Assembly (NCBI GenBank): GCA_027080315.1
Contig: JALWSI010000099.1
Span: 1 to 6,773, forward strand
Reading direction: 5' to 3'
Source of the DNA: a bacterium
GTDB lineage: Bacteria; Thermosulfidibacterota; Thermosulfidibacteria; Thermosulfidibacterales; JALWSI01
DNA: 6,773 bases
In this document: positions 1 to 6,063 of the stretch, piece by piece
Layout: each line of letters opens with the position of its first letter
How positions within the stretch are numbered: the stretch's first letter is position 1
Translations under genes and position numbers: made by a program
The notes under the pieces: model-generated
Told to the model about the DNA's origin: nothing
The model's database searches: none
What the model saw: the letters and a program-made list of their open reading frames with translations, nothing else

Positions 1-1759
1 AGAAGTCTGAGGCTTTAAAGCTGTCTGTGCCGTGGTACCAGCCTGGAGAGTAGCCGCTGGAGAGGAATATGGGATCAAAGGCCCTGCCCCACCTTTTCTC
101 TTCACCAAAGATTACCGCGTAGGGCAAAAACCTCTCAAACACCTCTGGCAGTTCCTCGTCTTTGTACATGCGTTTAAGACGATCCGTCTCAACGGTGGAT
201 ATGAACTCTTTAAGCCCTTCCAGCTTCCAGCTAATCTCCTGCCCTTTTCGGGTCTTTGCCCCTATCCTTCTTGATAGGTTAAATAGCAGCATGCCAATTG
301 CGCCGTTGGATATGAAGAGAACAAGGTTGGTGGGTAGGTTTGCTATGGGGAGGTTGGGAGGAAGCACTGCTTCTGAGGTTACCAGAATGGCAAAGTTGAG
401 AGGGACAAATAGGATGATGCTTAAAAGTATGGCTACCCCTCTCACCAGCTTGAAGGTACGGGCAAAGTAGCCCTTTTCTTGAAGGTCTCGGTAGATCACC
501 TTGCTTAGCTCAGAGTAGAGTTCTCTTCCCAGATGTTCTTTCTGCATCTCTTTTATGGTCACGCTGGTTCTGGGTTCGTCTTCTTTCACGAGACCTAAGC
601 TCTGGATGATGCTTAGCAGCGCACCTTTAACCTTGTGGTGAGAGATCTCGTTGATCTGCTTCTCTACATGGTCTTCTATATCTCTTCTGAACACCTTTGA
701 GATTATGATGGCTTCGTAAGGGGATAGATTTATGTCTGGATCCCTAATCAAGGTTAACTGGTAGTCCTCTGAGGAGAATAGACTGTTTTTGTCTTTGATC
801 TTCTCTATTCTTATGTATCCTTTTTGGGCCAGTGATATAAGGGCGGCTGTGATATCTCTGCCATCAAGGCTGTTGTCTATTATCACTCCTGCTTCAAGAA
901 CGCTGATCTCTTCTGGTGGATGGTAGAGGACCATCTTAGGCTTTCTTATAGAAAGACTTGACCCTTTATACCACAAGTATAATGCTGAGATAATGGTGAT
1001 TAGCCATGCTATTATGAGCAGATAAAAGGCTCTTCTTTTCTTCTCTTTTGCAAGGTCGTATATTATCTTCTCTTTCACCAAGGGAGGGGTCCATTCTGCT
1101 CTTATGGAGAGGGCCTCGTGGGCTAAGAGAAGGGGTTCGTCAATGATGATCCTGTTTCCATTCACAGATAGGCTTGTGCAACTGTTGGTTGACCTGTAGC
1201 TGCCTTGATAACACTTGGTTCTGATTAGCCTCACCTCGCTTGGAAGGGTTAGTTCGGCGTGAACATTGTTCAAAGGTAGATCCCAGCCTGTCCCAACTAA
1301 GTTCCAGAATATGGCCTGGGTGTTTTTGGACGGCCTGATTATGGAGCCTACCACCTGGTAGGAGATGCCATAACACCTGTCTCCTGTGATGGTGCGGTGA
1401 GGGTCTCCTATCTTCACCAACAGATCTTTTGAGTAGGTTCTCACCTTGTAGTGGTAGGTGCCTCCTTGAGGAGAGCAGTTGTAAACCTTTATGTTCTTTA
1501 TCTCTATCTTGCGATCCTTCTTTGTGATTGGATCGGTGAAACCGAAGGGAATGTACTTGTAGATTCCATGATGGGGGGTAGAGAAGTGCACCTGGTACTC
1601 TTTTGTTACCCATAGATTGCCGTTAAGATCCAACTTTTCGTTGATTCTTACTCTATCTATTCTCATTCCTTTGCTGCTTGCTCCTTGGGCTAAAGGGACC
1701 CAACCCAAGAATGAGAGCATTAAGGCACCTAAAATGTAGATAAAGATACCTTTCTTCAT
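1..1759 (-). CDS. DUF2207 domain membrane protein (partial, C-terminus off window)
   Basis: The frame is open without a stop from the ATG at 1759 to the left edge, giving 586 residues. Residues 1-26 form a signal peptide (Lys-Lys, hydrophobic core, LAQG end). Residues about 27-245 are an exported beta-rich domain containing a FWNLVGTGWDLPL segment (151-163) that matches the DUF2207 signature, and four cysteines (95, 129, 183, 194). A membrane helix follows (247-264), then a cytoplasmic part beginning with a YHPPEE motif (279-284), two more hydrophobic segments (about 439-460 and 478-496), and a conserved tail with WKLEGLKEF (511-519) and RFLPYAVIFGEEKRW (543-557). Family members are usually about 550-650 residues and often end in a Gly/Ser-rich tail, so little is missing. 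Function is unknown; a role at the cell envelope is inferred. The start is supported by an AGAGGGAAG ribosome site just upstream. Family assignment is confident. Confidence 0.9.
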   Translation of the reverse strand, partial: MKKGIFIYILGALMLSFLGWVPLAQGASSKGMRIDRVRINEKLDLNGNLWVTKEYQVHFSTPHHGIYKYIPFGFTDPITKKDRKIEIKNIKVYNCSPQGGTYHYKVRTYSKDLLVKIGDPHRTITGDRCYGISYQVVGSIIRPSKNTQAIFWNLVGTGWDLPLNNVHAELTLPSEVRLIRTKCYQGSYRSTNSCTSLSVNGNRIIIDEPLLLAHEALSIRAEWTPPLVKEKIIYDLAKEKKRRAFYLLIIAWLITIISALYLWYKGSSLSIRKPKMVLYHPPEEISVLEAGVIIDNSLDGRDITAALISLAQKGYIRIEKIKDKNSLFSSEDYQLTLIRDPDINLSPYEAIIISKVFRRDIEDHVEKQINEISHHKVKGALLSIIQSLGLVKEDEPRTSVTIKEMQKEHLGRELYSELSKVIYRDLQEKGYFARTFKLVRGVAILLSIILFVPLNFAILVTSEAVLPPNLPIANLPTNLVLFISNGAIGMLLFNLSRRIGAKTRKGQEISWKLEGLKEFISTVETDRLKRMYKDEELPEVFERFLPYAVIFGEEKRWGRAFDPIFLSSGYSPGWYHGTDSFKASDF

Positions 1760-1801
1760 AATTGCTTCCCTCTCTTTCGTTTAAGTGTTGGTATTTGGTC
1801 C

Positions 1802-1830
1802 CTTTTATCATGTTTAGTTCCCATTAACAA
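1802..1830 (-). promoter_or_regulatory. Candidate promoter of the DUF2207 gene
   Basis: Read on the minus strand, TTGTTA (1825-1830) is followed after 17 bases by TAAAAG (1802-1807). Each box matches the sigma-70 consensus at 4 of 6 positions. Transcription would start near 1795 and give a leader of about 36 bases. The -35 box overlaps the -35 box of the plus-strand promoter. Moderate support only. Confidence 0.45.
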
Positions 1831-1852
1831 GGGCTGGGTTTTGGGGTATACT
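1824..1852 (+). promoter_or_regulatory. Promoter of the Trm112-like/amidohydrolase unit
   Basis: TTAACA (1824-1829) and TATACT (1847-1852) are separated by exactly 17 bases, and each matches the sigma-70 consensus at 5 of 6 positions. Predicted transcription start is near 1859, about 25 bases before the ATG at 1884. A strong AGGAG ribosome site lies at 1874-1878, 5 bases before that ATG. This is the best-formed promoter in the window. Confidence 0.75.
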
Positions 1853-1883
1853 CGGCACACCACTCGGGAAGGGAGGAGATAAG

Positions 1884-2066
1884 ATGCCAGTGAAACAAGA
1901 GCTTCTTGAGATCCTTGCGTGTCCTAAATGCAAAAGGGAGCTGGAGTACCGGGAGGATAAAGACGTGCTAATATGTCACAAGTGCGCTCTGGTTTATCGT
2001 GTGGAAGAGGATATCCCCATAATGCTGATAGAGGAGGCTATTCCTTTAGACCAGTGGGAGAAGTGA
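1884..2066 (+). CDS. Trm112/UPF0434 (YcaR-like) zinc-ribbon protein
   Basis: This 60-residue protein has the Trm112 family layout: an N-terminal [10 protein letters not shown] segment with Cys13 and Cys16, a second pair at Cys31 and Cys34 (CHKC), and the ending IPIMLIEEA (44-52). The two CxxC pairs should hold one zinc ion. In eukaryotes and archaea, Trm112 is a small partner that stabilises and activates methyltransferases acting on tRNA, rRNA and release factors. Bacterial members are less understood, and in Escherichia coli the homologue ycaR lies between lpxK and kdsB. Here the gene instead leads a two-gene unit and its stop is 2 bases before the next start. It has its own good promoter and ribosome site. 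Length is normal for the family. Family assignment is firm; the partner protein is not identifiable from this window. Confidence 0.93.
   Translation: MPVKQELLEILACPKCKRELEYREDKDVLICHKCALVYRVEEDIPIMLIEEAIPLDQWEK
2056..2060 (+). promoter_or_regulatory. Ribosome binding site deciding the amidohydrolase start
   Basis: GGGAG lies inside the last codons of the upstream gene, 8 bases before the ATG at 2069. That ATG gives a protein beginning MVVDVHVHC, the expected first strand of the amidohydrolase barrel. This favours it over an in-frame ATG at 1973 that would add 32 residues from inside the zinc-ribbon gene. Confidence 0.75.
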
Positions 2067-2068
2067 AA

Positions 2069-2890
2069 ATGGTGGTTGATGTTCACGTTCACTGCGGCAA
2101 CATGAACCAGTGGAACCCTCAGATATTGGATTGGATGCGTAAGGTGAACGGTGATTTTTCTCCCTTTGATCAGGAAGGGGTCCTTAGACAGAAAGCCTTT
2201 GTTGAGATGATGGACAGAGTGGGAGTGGATTATGCAGTGATATTGCCGGAGGTGGCTCCTGCGGTCACCGGTAACATCACCACCGATGATGCCTTGGAGT
2301 TTTGCAAAGGGTGCAATAGACTGCTTCCCTTTGTGAGCATCAACATCCACTTTTCCCGGGAGCCCCTTAGAGAATTTGAGAGATACCTTAGTATGGGTTG
2401 CAGGGGGTTGAAGGTGCATCCCGTACATCAGCTATTCTATCCCAACGATCCACGCATCTATCCCCTATATGAGCTTGCACAGAGTGCAGGGGTTCCCGTT
2501 ATGTTTCACACGGGAAGCTCCATATTCCCCGGAGCCAAGATAAAGTATGGAGATCCCATATACCTTGACGAGATCGCAGTTGACTTTCCAAAACTCACAA
2601 TAATCATGTCCCACGGAGGAAGGGGATTTTGGTACGACAAGGCTCAGTTCTTGACTCAGATCCGCCCCAATGTTTACATTGATATATGTGGATTGCCTCC
2701 ACATAAGCTGCTGGATCTTTTTCCAAAACTTGAGAGATTGCATCATAAGTTCCTCTTTGGCACCGATTGGCCAGGAGGCGATATAAAGAGATCGATTGAA
2801 GGCGTCCTAGCTCTTCCCATTTCAAATGAGGCCAAAGAGGCTATACTATACAAAAACGCCTTTAGATTGCTGAGAATAGAAAAAGATTGA
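2069..2890 (+). CDS. Amidohydrolase-2 family metal-dependent hydrolase
   Basis: The 273-residue protein is a TIM-barrel metal enzyme of the amidohydrolase_2 (PF04909) type, the group containing ACMSD-like decarboxylases and related hydrolases. The expected metal and catalytic residues are all visible: the His6-x-His8 pair on the first strand, GLKVHP (113-118), MFHTG with His147, MSHGG with His182, and FGTDWPGG with Asp233 near the end. The active site therefore looks complete. No signal peptide is present, so the enzyme should be cytoplasmic. It starts 2 bases after the Trm112-like stop, which implies translational coupling. The end is followed at once by a GC-rich hairpin. Length is typical of short members of this family. 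The substrate cannot be inferred: the family covers decarboxylases, lactonases and amidases. Confidence 0.9.
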   Translation: MVVDVHVHCGNMNQWNPQILDWMRKVNGDFSPFDQEGVLRQKAFVEMMDRVGVDYAVILPEVAPAVTGNITTDDALEFCKGCNRLLPFVSINIHFSREPLREFERYLSMGCRGLKVHPVHQLFYPNDPRIYPLYELAQSAGVPVMFHTGSSIFPGAKIKYGDPIYLDEIAVDFPKLTIIMSHGGRGFWYDKAQFLTQIRPNVYIDICGLPPHKLLDLFPKLERLHHKFLFGTDWPGGDIKRSIEGVLALPISNEAKEAILYKNAFRLLRIEKD

Positions 2891-2892
2891 GA

Positions 2893-2920
2893 AAGGGGCG
2901 CATTAACTTCTGCGCCCCTT
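2893..2920. terminator. Probable bidirectional terminator between convergent genes
   Basis: AAGGGGCGC (2893-2901) pairs perfectly with GCGCCCCTT (2912-2920), a 9-bp stem with a 10-base loop. It starts 2 bases after the amidohydrolase stop and lies 21 bases beyond the chemoreceptor stop. On the minus strand it is followed by TTTCTC and then a T-run; on the plus strand the T-tract is short and interrupted. Termination is probably better in the minus direction. Confidence 0.75.
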
Positions 2921-2941
2921 CGTAGCATTTAAGGCCCTTTG

Positions 2942-5209
2942 TTAGCTCTCCTCAAACCTGTTCACCACCTCTACCAATCTCTGGGAAAGGTCAGCAAGCT
3001 GAGTGCTGGCGTTCACCGCCTCTGCGGCGTTCTGGGCGGTTTCGTTGCTAACCTCGGTTATCTTCATAACGTTCTCGCTCACGTTATTTGCCGCTGCAGA
3101 TAGCTCTTCGGTTGCAGTTGCTATCTGCATAACCATGGAAGAGGCTTCTTCAATGCGGTGAAGGATATCGTTGAAAGCAGCTCCTGCTTTACCTGCCATA
3201 TCGGTGGCTATCTCCACCTCTTTGGAGGTCTCCTCCATAGCCTTCACCGTTTCGTTCACGCCTGTGTGTATGTTCTCAATGGCGTGTTGCACATTGCCAG
3301 TAGATTCTGCGGTCTGTTTGGCAAGCTCTTTGACCTCTGCTGCCACAACCGCGAAGCCCTTACCTGCCTCACCTGCTGATGCTGCTTCAATGGTGGCATT
3401 GAGGGCCAGCAGGTTTGTCTGACTTGCGATTTCGCTGATCACGTCAATCACCTTACCTATCTCTCTGCTGCGCTCTGCCAGTTCGTCAATTGACTTGGTG
3501 ACGGTTTTTGCTACCTCTGAGGTTTTATTGATGCTTTCAACTGTCTGTTCAACTACCTTATTCCCATCTACAGCCTTAACTTTTGCGTCGTCTGCAACCC
3601 TTGCCGCTTCACTGGCGTTCTTTGCCATCTCCATGGTGGTAGCGCTCATTTGCTCAACAGCAGCAGCAATCTGACTGGCTTGCTGCGACTGCTCTTCCGC
3701 GCCGTTTGCCATCTGGTTCAGCATGGCAGATAGCTCCTCTGAGGCAGATGCCACTTGGTTGGCCACCTCTTGCACCTCTGTGGCAACCTCTTTCATTAAC
3801 CTCTGGTTCTCTTCTATCTCCTTTTGGGCCTTCTTATGTTCCGTCAGGTCTGCAGCCATACCCATGGCACCGTTTATATGTCCTCTCAGATCTCGTAGGG
3901 GGGCCACGGTTCCTTGTATTACCATGTCTCCTATCTCAAGCTCTCTCGTGACTGGTTTTCCGGTTTGCATGGCCTGCTTGGCCATCTCAAGGGTTTCTGG
4001 CCCAAAGGCGTCTCCCAGATCCATACCAATCTTTGCTCCCATGGCCTTGGTGTGTTCGTTAACAAAGGTGATTTTAAGGTCCTTATCAGCGGTCCAGAAG
4101 GGTAGGGGAATACCGGTCTTTATGGAGTGTCCTTCTCCCACAACACCGTCCAGCATATTCTGCAAGGCATGGGCCATGTGGGCTATCTCGTCTTTACCTT
4201 CAACGTGTATTTCAACACTGAGATCTCCCGCTGCCATTGCCTGTACCACTTTCAAAATCTCGTTTGTTGGGCCTATGATACTCTTTCCTATCCAGAAAGA
4301 GATAAGCAGTATGAATATTAATGAGAAGAGTGTGATAGAGATGGTCTTGGCTCTTAAGCTGTTTCTTGCTTTTTCTATGGATATATTTGCTTCATTGCTT
4401 AATCTTTCGGCTATATCTAAGGCTTCTTTTCTGTTCTTATCCATCTTTTTAACTAAGTTTTGACGAGCCTCCCAAACGTTTAAAAGATTATTTCCTATAA
4501 CGCCAAGCTTCTGAGAGAACTCTGAGCAGTACTTTGCAAATGATATAAAGTTTTTGTCCTTGAGAGTTTTTGATACAGTTAATAAATTCTTTGATATGGT
4601 TTGTAGCTTTTTAGAGGATTTCTTAAGGGCTTTTTCGTATGCAGTAATGTTGTTCTCTATTATTAGTTTCTTGTTTAAGTCCCTCCACATAAGCAGTATT
4701 GCGAGTATTATGTTTTGAGTCTCGCTTTCCATTGACAGCTTGGTGGTGCTAACTGAACTTCCTGTTATTACAGCCATACTTCTTTCGTATTCTATCTTGT
4801 CTATGATCTTACTGCCTTCGTTCTGGATCTTATCTGCATGTGTTGCTATGTCTTTTATTAAAGAGTCTGCTTGGTTTGTTTTATTTACCACTTCTTGGAA
4901 TAGTTGTTGATATGAGTCTAAGATACTTCTTAATTTGCTTGCTTGTGTGTGAGAAGACTCTGATAATACATCTTTTGCCTTTTGTATTTTTTGTTCAAAA
5001 TTTGTTATTGACTGGGGGTCTTTATCTTTTAAGAATATTTTCTCCTGAATAGTGGCCCTTAATAGCAAAGTTAGAGTGTTGTTTATAATAGATGCTTCTT
5101 TTTGAATATTCTCTATGGCTTCGTAGCTATTCTTAACTAAGAGGTTTGATGCTAACATCATTACCAGCACCACACCTACCAAGAGAGCTAATCTGTGGGA
5201 TATCTTCAT
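2942..5209 (-). CDS. Methyl-accepting chemotaxis protein with HAMP and PAS domains
   Basis: This 755-residue transmembrane chemoreceptor has a first membrane helix (about 6-25), a periplasmic all-helical sensor (about 26-286), a second membrane helix (about 287-308), HAMP (309-358), a PAS-like domain (about 361-456, with [20 protein letters not shown]), and an MCP signalling hairpin (about 470-755). The hairpin tip at about 593-620 includes [15 protein letters not shown] and [11 protein letters not shown], which bind CheA and CheW. Glutamate pairs at 491-492, 505-506 and 701-702 sit in contexts typical of methylation sites. No CheR-tethering pentapeptide is present at the end (RFEES). The sensor resembles the two-module helical (HBM-like) type, but this is tentative. 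It lies 83 bases after a secreted Cache gene on the same strand, preceded by AGGAGG (5219-5224). Base composition drops sharply in the sensor-coding part. Ligand unknown. Confidence 0.96.
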   Translation of the reverse strand: MKISHRLALLVGVVLVMMLASNLLVKNSYEAIENIQKEASIINNTLTLLLRATIQEKIFLKDKDPQSITNFEQKIQKAKDVLSESSHTQASKLRSILDSYQQLFQEVVNKTNQADSLIKDIATHADKIQNEGSKIIDKIEYERSMAVITGSSVSTTKLSMESETQNIILAILLMWRDLNKKLIIENNITAYEKALKKSSKKLQTISKNLLTVSKTLKDKNFISFAKYCSEFSQKLGVIGNNLLNVWEARQNLVKKMDKNRKEALDIAERLSNEANISIEKARNSLRAKTISITLFSLIFILLISFWIGKSIIGPTNEILKVVQAMAAGDLSVEIHVEGKDEIAHMAHALQNMLDGVVGEGHSIKTGIPLPFWTADKDLKITFVNEHTKAMGAKIGMDLGDAFGPETLEMAKQAMQTGKPVTRELEIGDMVIQGTVAPLRDLRGHINGAMGMAADLTEHKKAQKEIEENQRLMKEVATEVQEVANQVASASEELSAMLNQMANGAEEQSQQASQIAAAVEQMSATTMEMAKNASEAARVADDAKVKAVDGNKVVEQTVESINKTSEVAKTVTKSIDELAERSREIGKVIDVISEIASQTNLLALNATIEAASAGEAGKGFAVVAAEVKELAKQTAESTGNVQHAIENIHTGVNETVKAMEETSKEVEIATDMAGKAGAAFNDILHRIEEASSMVMQIATATEELSAAANNVSENVMKITEVSNETAQNAAEAVNASTQLADLSQRLVEVVNRFEES

Positions 5210-5218
5210 TATTTGTTT

Positions 5219-5224
5219 CCTCCT
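5219..5224 (-). promoter_or_regulatory. Ribosome binding site of the chemoreceptor gene
   Basis: On the minus strand AGGAGG lies 9 bases before the ATG at 5209 and just downstream of the intercistronic stem-loop. It confirms the start that gives an N-terminal membrane helix. Confidence 0.8.
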
Positions 5225-5229
5225 TCCCC

Positions 5230-5285
5230 CTCAAGGTTTAAAGGGAAGGGTGGAGAATCCCTCACCCCCTTCCCTTCTCCTTGAG
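5230..5285 (-). other. Intercistronic stem-loop between Cache and chemoreceptor genes
   Basis: Two nested inverted repeats form one long hairpin: an outer 7-bp stem (CTCAAGG at 5230-5236 with CCTTGAG at 5279-5285) and an inner 10-bp stem (AAGGGAAGGG at 5241-5250 with CCCTTCCCTT at 5267-5276), with a 16-base loop. On the transcribed minus strand it is followed by a G-rich ribosome site, not a U-tract, so it is not a standard intrinsic terminator. It begins 7 bases after the Cache stop codon. A role in protecting the upstream message end or lowering receptor expression relative to the Cache protein is inferred. Confidence 0.7.
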
Positions 5286-5292
5286 AACGTTC

Positions 5293-5799
5293 TTATTTGA
5301 GTAGCTTGTTCAGGTCTGCCACAGAGATGTTATCGTCATAGATGCCTGCTAAGGCCTGGTATGGCTGACCGGGAACCTGCATAATATAGGTTATCTTGCG
5401 GCTGGGGGTTTTTTCACCTGGTTTTGGCCACCAGTATTCCACCCAACCACCCTTGGGGTTTTTGGCCGCTTCGCATAGCTGCACAAAGAACATGTTTCCC
5501 TTTACGTCTTTGATGCCCATAAGATTTTTACCTGCAAGCTGGGGCTTAATGGGATGGGCTGCTACGGTACCTTTCTGGCAGTTAAATACAAATACGTATG
5601 TGTCTTTCCACACCCACTTGCTGTTTTTGTTGGTGAACTGGGCAAGGCCAGCAGAGCCTTCCTTCTCCAGAACAGCTGCGGCTTCTTTCACTTTAGCGAT
5701 AACCTCTTGTGGTGTGGCCTTTCCTCCTGCCCAGCTCGTGGCTACAAAGGCAACCCCTATTAACAGTACCGCTACTCCGATTAGAACTTTCCTCGTCAT
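5293..5799 (-). CDS. Secreted single-Cache (sCache) domain protein
   Basis: The 168-residue protein begins with a clear signal peptide (MTRK, hydrophobic core to about residue 20, cleavage after TSWA at about 24). The rest is one Cache domain of the sCache_2 kind: a long N-terminal helix (29-56), then DTYVFVFNCQKGTVAAHP (66-83), KNLMGIKDVKG (91-101), GGWVEYWWPKPGEK (117-130) and SRKITYIMQVPGQPYQALAGIYDD (133-156). Cys74 and Cys109 could form a disulfide. Cache domains bind small ligands outside the cell; here the domain stands alone without any membrane or signalling part. The chemoreceptor gene follows on the same strand after 83 bases, suggesting a periplasmic binding partner. The ATG at 5799 is chosen because AAGGAGGT sits just upstream and the signal peptide starts there; a longer frame lacks both. 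Ligand unknown. Confidence 0.92.
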   Translation of the reverse strand: MTRKVLIGVAVLLIGVAFVATSWAGGKATPQEVIAKVKEAAAVLEKEGSAGLAQFTNKNSKWVWKDTYVFVFNCQKGTVAAHPIKPQLAGKNLMGIKDVKGNMFFVQLCEAAKNPKGGWVEYWWPKPGEKTPSRKITYIMQVPGQPYQALAGIYDDNISVADLNKLLK

Positions 5800-5806
5800 A
5801 GTATTA

Positions 5807-5812
5807 CCTCCT
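5807..5812 (-). promoter_or_regulatory. Strong ribosome binding site of the Cache gene
   Basis: On the minus strand AGGAGG (within AAGGAGGT, 5806-5813) lies 7 bases before the ATG at 5799. It is close to a perfect match to the 16S rRNA tail and settles the start. Confidence 0.88.
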
Positions 5813-5920
5813 TCTTTTCTCTTGTTCCCCAATTGTTGAGGTTTTGTTATATCCTCCCCCGAATCCCAACATCTTTCTTAATAGGTCTTTCTATTTCCTT
5901 CCGCTCTCACCTCCCTTCTT

Positions 5921-5943
5921 GATTTTTGTTGTTCTCAAAAATC
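5921..5943. promoter_or_regulatory. Perfect 8-bp dyad, candidate operator or leader stem-loop
   Basis: GATTTTTG (5921-5928) and CAAAAATC (5936-5943) are exact inverted copies separated by 7 bases. The dyad lies between the divergent Cache and hydrolase genes, just downstream of the predicted start of the minus-strand transcript (near 5949). It could be a repressor operator in DNA or a 5' stem-loop in the Cache/chemoreceptor message. The repeat is seen directly; the role is inferred. Confidence 0.5.
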
Positions 5944-5955
5944 CTTTAGTGTAGC

Positions 5956-5984
5956 TAAATATCTCCAAAATGTTATATTGTCAA
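5956..5984 (-). promoter_or_regulatory. Candidate promoter of the Cache/chemoreceptor unit
   Basis: On the minus strand a perfect TTGACA (-35, 5979-5984) is followed after 17 bases by TATTTA (5956-5961), a weak -10 with 3 of 6 matches. An alternative pair, ATAACA with TACACT about 8 bases further on, also has 17-base spacing. Either gives a leader of about 140-150 bases before the ATG at 5799. I see no flagellar-type (sigma-28) or sigma-54 promoter here. Confidence 0.5.
5971..5979 (+). promoter_or_regulatory. Candidate extended -10 promoter for the C45-type hydrolase
   Basis: TG-T-TATATT (5971-5979) fits an extended -10 element with 5 of 6 matches in the hexamer. No good -35 is visible at 16-18 bases upstream, as is usual for extended -10 promoters. 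Transcription would start near 5986, about 78 bases before the ATG at 6064. The element touches the -35 of the divergent promoter. Confidence 0.4.
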
Positions 5985-6063
5985 GGATCAAGATATGGAT
6001 GAAAAGGAGTAGTGTTAGTCGAATGGTGTCTCTTTGAGCGTGTTGAAAGGAGATTGGGGGAGC

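Noticed and set aside
1140-1613. 157-codon open frame on the minus strand starting MGNKRVPG
   Set aside because: It lies out of frame inside the DUF2207 gene, whose own frame is continuous from 1759 to the window edge with clear family motifs. The protein is Arg/His/Gln-rich with no recognisable fold.
1973-2068. Upstream in-frame extension of the amidohydrolase beginning at ATG 1973
   Set aside because: It would overlap the zinc-ribbon gene in another frame. The ATG at 2069 has its own ribosome site and begins exactly at the expected HxH strand.
1994-2428. 144-codon minus-strand frame opposite the amidohydrolase gene
   Set aside because: Antisense to a gene with complete active-site motifs; no ribosome site or recognisable domain.
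3723-4463. 246-codon plus-strand frame opposite the chemoreceptor gene
   Set aside because: It is antisense to the HAMP-PAS-signalling region. Its Ser/Pro/Ala-rich translation is typical of a shadow frame and has no family resemblance.
5230-5285. Intrinsic terminator between the Cache and chemoreceptor genes
   Set aside because: The hairpin is strong, but the transcribed strand after it is G-rich (the next ribosome site) with no U-tract. It is listed as an intercistronic stem-loop instead.
5800-5832. Longer N-terminus for the Cache protein (start at 5832, MGNKRKEGG)
   Set aside because: It would translate through the strong AAGGAGGT ribosome site and put 11 charged residues before the signal peptide. 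The resemblance of MGNKR to the shadow frame at 1613 is chance.
5804-5872. 22-codon leader ORF on the minus strand ending at the Cache ribosome site
   Set aside because: The ATG at 5872 has only a weak AAGAAAG upstream, and the peptide (Gly-rich start, Arg-rich end) carries no attenuation-type codon run. It could be coupled to the Cache gene, but the sequence alone does not support calling it.
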